DNA from: Bog-366 sp964501985
Lineage (GTDB): Bacteria > Acidobacteriota > Terriglobia > UBA7540
Reading direction: 5' to 3'
NCBI GenBank assembly: GCA_964501985.1
Contig: CAZCVY010000005.1
Span: 6,038-70,037 of the forward strand
DNA: 64,000 nucleotides
Part shown: positions 61,744 through 64,000 of the stretch, piece after piece
Layout: every line of letters starts with the position of its first letter
How positions within the stretch are numbered: position 1 is the first letter of the stretch
Position numbers and translations under genes: made by a program
Notes under the pieces: generated by a model
The model's database searches: none
The model's input: the letters and a program-made list of their open reading frames with translations, nothing else
Told to the model about the DNA's origin: nothing

Positions 61744-61834
61744 AAGGGTAAAGTGTAAAGGGTAAAGTGTAAGACATAAAATGTGGGCTCCGCACTTTCC
61801 TTTTATCCTTTAACCTTTACACTTTACCCTTTAA
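61744..61834. repeat. AAGGGTAAAGTGT hairpin between lysC and thrC
   Basis: Arms 61744-61770 and 61811-61834 share AAGGGTAAAGTGTAAAGG perfectly in inverted orientation. Same family as the arrays at 21,072 and 22,141. In the mRNA it would form a stable stem between the two genes, without a terminator T-run. Confidence 0.75.
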
Positions 61835-63277
61835 CTAGCTCGCCTCCAGCGTGAACTCTTCGTGGACGGCCTTGACGGCTTCTTTGACGTCCGAGGTCTT
61901 CACGGCGAAGGAAATGCTCAGCTCCGACGAGCCTTGGGCGATGGCAATAATGTTGACGCCGTTACGTCCGAGGGCGGCGAAGGCGCGGCCGGAGATGCCC
62001 GGCGTTCCTTTCATGTTTTCGCCGATCATCACCACAATCGCCACGTGTGGTATGACTTCGATCGATACGCGGTCATCGTGCAGCATCTCCAGCTCAAAGG
62101 TCTTTTCCAATTGTTCTTTCACGCGGCGCAGATCGGCGTCGTGAACGGCAAAGCACAGCACGTTGTCCGCCGAGGACTGTGTGACCATCAGCGTGGGAAT
62201 ATCGTCCAGGCTGAGCGAGCCAAAGGCCTTCGCCGCCAGTTGTGGAAAGCTCAGAGATTCCTTGCCGGTGATGGTGATAAGGTCGGCCTTGCTGACGGAA
62301 GTGATGGCCTTGACGCCCGGCTGGCTGTTGGTGGCGGAAGGAACGATGCACGTGCCAGGACAAGCGGGATTGAAGCTGTTCTTGATCCAAACCGGAATTT
62401 TCTTCTTCATGACGGGTTGGATGGTTTTGGGGTGCAGGACCTTGGCGCCGAAAAACGAAAGCTCGATGGCCTCGCGATAAGAGATTTCCGGCAGAATGCG
62501 CGCCGCCGGAACCAGACGTGGGTCAGTGGTCATAACGCCATCGACGTCTGTCCAGATCCACACTTCGTCGGCGTCGAGCGCCGCGCCCACAATCGTTCCA
62601 CTGTAATCAGACCCGCCCCGGCCGAGCGTAGTGCAAGCGCCGGCGCGTGTAGCGCCGCGGAATCCGGTGATGACCGGAATCACGCCGCGCCGACGCAAAC
62701 CCGCCAGGCGCTGCCGGGTCTTGGCATTGGTTTCGTCGAAAAAGGGTGCGGCATTGCCGAAGTTCTCGTCGGTCACGATGAGTTCGGTGGCATCAACGGC
62801 TTCCGCCGGGGTTCCGCGCGAGCGCAGGATGGCTGCCATGAGATTGGCCGACATAACTTCACCCAGGCTGGAAAGCGTGTCCATGGCTCGCGGCGTCACC
62901 TCGCGCACCAGCGAGAACCCCGAGCAGAGATTCTCAAAGTCGGTCACGGCATCGGCGAGCCGGGGCAAAACCGCGGCTTGCTCAGCAGCTTTCAGAAGCT
63001 GATCCGCCACTTCGCGATGCCGGTGAGCCAATTCGCGGCGAACGTTCTTCCAATTCTCTCGGTCGCCGCGGCTGGCTTCGTTGGCGGCGCGGATCAGCAT
63101 GTCCGTAACGCCCCCCATCGCGGAAACCACCACCGCGACTTCCGCCTGCTGGGCGCGATCGGCGACGATCTCCGCCACGTTTTTCATCCGCTCCGCATTG
63201 CCGACGGAGGTCCCGCCGAATTTCATAGCGATCAGCGGCTTCTTGGTCTTGCTTGCTGTTGGATTCTCTTTCACCAT
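61835..63277 (-). CDS. lysC: Aspartate kinase with ACT domains
   Basis: 480 residues; phosphorylates aspartate, first step to lysine, methionine and threonine. N-terminal KFGGTSVGNAERM, nucleotide site GRGGSDYSGTIVGAAL, PRLVPAARILPEISYREA, then two ACT domains (ITITGKESLSF... and VVMIGENMKGTPGISGRAF). Feedback control by lysine and/or threonine is typical of such ACT-bearing enzymes. ATG at 63277, weak ribosome-binding site. Heads the lysC-thrC block. Confidence 0.95.
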   Translation of the reverse strand: MVKENPTASKTKKPLIAMKFGGTSVGNAERMKNVAEIVADRAQQAEVAVVVSAMGGVTDMLIRAANEASRGDRENWKNVRRELAHRHREVADQLLKAAEQAAVLPRLADAVTDFENLCSGFSLVREVTPRAMDTLSSLGEVMSANLMAAILRSRGTPAEAVDATELIVTDENFGNAAPFFDETNAKTRQRLAGLRRRGVIPVITGFRGATRAGACTTLGRGGSDYSGTIVGAALDADEVWIWTDVDGVMTTDPRLVPAARILPEISYREAIELSFFGAKVLHPKTIQPVMKKKIPVWIKNSFNPACPGTCIVPSATNSQPGVKAITSVSKADLITITGKESLSFPQLAAKAFGSLSLDDIPTLMVTQSSADNVLCFAVHDADLRRVKEQLEKTFELEMLHDDRVSIEVIPHVAIVVMIGENMKGTPGISGRAFAALGRNGVNIIAIAQGSSELSISFAVKTSDVKEAVKAVHEEFTLEAS

Positions 63278-63289
63278 AATCTTCGAGCC

Positions 63290-63413
63290 GTCAGCTATCA
63301 GCCTTCAGCAATCAGCCAAAGCGCCAGAAGCAAATTGGCAAGGGCCAATCGGAAATCCTCATTGCGATGCCCTGCGCCAAGCCCTGCTTATTGCTGACCG
63401 CTGAACGCTAATT
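63290..63413. repeat. TCAGCTATCAGC-type inverted repeat
   Basis: GTCAGCTATCAGCCTTCAGCAATCAGCC (shown in words: repeated TCAGC units at 63,290-63,318) against GCTTATTGCTGACCGCTGAACGCTAA-like units at 63,387-63,412. Imperfect inverted repeat between lysC and the LysR gene; same general class as the other palindromes. Confidence 0.5.
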
Positions 63414-63485
63414 CCTTTCTACCCTTGCGGGCAGAAGTTTACCCGTCCGGGCTCAGCAAACCGGAAACGCTCTCTTTCCGGCTCG

Positions 63486-64000
63486 CTAGCGAATCGAACC
63501 CGTATTCGTCGTCGTGGAGGAAGCGTTGGCGATGGGGGTCTTGGTGGACTCGCGTACGACTTCAATAAAAACCTTGGTGGGAAGCGACAGGTAGCGGTCC
63601 CGGCGATAAACAAGACCCAGCTCCCGGTAAATCTTCTGGCCCTCCAGGGGAATCAACTTCAGCAGGCCTGCGACGACTTCCGGCTGCACGTAGGTCCGGC
63701 TGATCAGGGATATCCCCAGGCCGGCGCCCACAAATTTCTTGATGGTTTCAACGCTCGCGAGCTCCATGGAGATTTGCAAGTGGTCGCGCTGCGCGCGCAG
63801 CAGGCGATCAATGACCACTCGCGTGTGGCCAGTCTTGGGCAGAATCAAAGGATGCTGCGCGAGTTCCTCCACTGTCACGCTCTTGTTCTTCGCCAACGGA
63901 TGGGTTTTGGGCACCACCACCTGGACTTCATCACGAAAGACCGAGATCACTTCCATGTTGTTGGCCGTCATCGGCAGGGTGACGATTCCCAGGTCAACCG
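63486..64000 (-). CDS. LysR-family transcriptional regulator, C-terminal effector domain (partial)
   Basis: The gene starts outside the window; 171 codons remain. Frame at the edge reads VDLGIVTLPMTANNM and continues VISVFRDEVQVVVPKTHPLAK, HPLILPKTGHTRVVIDRLL, ELASVETIKKFVGAGLGISLISRTYV. This is the LysR substrate-binding fold, with VGAGLGIS as its signature. The HTH lies beyond the right edge. Effector and targets cannot be inferred. A palindrome-rich gap separates it from lysC. Confidence 0.85.
   Translation of the reverse strand, partial: VDLGIVTLPMTANNMEVISVFRDEVQVVVPKTHPLAKNKSVTVEELAQHPLILPKTGHTRVVIDRLLRAQRDHLQISMELASVETIKKFVGAGLGISLISRTYVQPEVVAGLLKLIPLEGQKIYRELGLVYRRDRYLSLPTKVFIEVVRESTKTPIANASSTTTNTGSIR

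Noticed and set aside
61862..63397. 511-codon plus-strand open frame opposite lysC
   Set aside because: Antisense to an obvious aspartate kinase; composition rich in His/Arg/Gly with no family match.

Overview
The window looks like chromosomal DNA of a soil-type Acidobacteriota (inferred). Support: high GC; a very large Oar-like outer-membrane receptor with an N-terminal carboxypeptidase-regulatory domain; a YncE beta-propeller/phosphoesterase fusion; many secreted peptidases; and intergenic DNA crowded with palindromic repeats. No rRNA, tRNA, phage, integrase, CRISPR array or complete insertion sequence was found.

Region 1 (about 1-21,100) is a purine-catabolism island. It holds adenosine deaminase (partial), a threonine-synthase-like PLP enzyme, 8-oxoguanine deaminase, and a three-subunit molybdenum hydroxylase (FAD, 2Fe-2S and Mo subunits joined by ATGA overlaps). 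These are followed by homologues of E. coli YgeY, YgfK, YgeW and SsnA and by a second fold-type-II PLP enzyme. YgeW/YgeY/YgfK/SsnA belong to the gene set linked to oxygen-sensitive urate/purine breakdown in gut bacteria. Here they sit with enzymes that would feed it: deamination of adenosine and 8-oxoguanine, then hydroxylation of hypoxanthine/xanthine. The usual YgeX (diaminopropionate ammonia-lyase) and HyuA/YgeZ (hydantoinase-like) are not in the window, and YgfK lacks its central FAD/NAD module, so this is a remodelled version. Interleaved are an S10 peptidase, two small secreted proteins, a type IV pilin-like gene and a HigBA-type toxin-antitoxin pair.

Region 2 (21,100-30,850): a cloverleaf-like palindromic element, a hypothetical gene, pyrR, the Oar-like receptor, gamma-glutamyltransferase, an NmrA-family protein, and a 1 kb AT-rich non-coding stretch with an unfamiliar repeat family.

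Region 3 (30,870-45,250): RNase R with several repeat-derived insertions, the YncE/phosphoesterase fusion, a TGS-type GTPase, an M13 metallopeptidase, a RHH/MazF-like toxin-antitoxin pair, two exported proteins of unknown role, and tandem repeats upstream of secA.

Region 4 (45,251-64,000): secA with a large insertion, an alpha/beta hydrolase, an HtrA protease, penicillin acylase, an M61 aminopeptidase, a TPR protein, DedA, an SDR, Mn-type superoxide dismutase, lysC-thrC, and the 3' part of a LysR regulator. The canonical lysC-thrC pair makes a housekeeping role for the thrC-like gene at 1,006 less likely.

Starts were refined by hand where a ribosome-binding site or promoter decided them. Family names come from recognisable motifs; no database search was possible.
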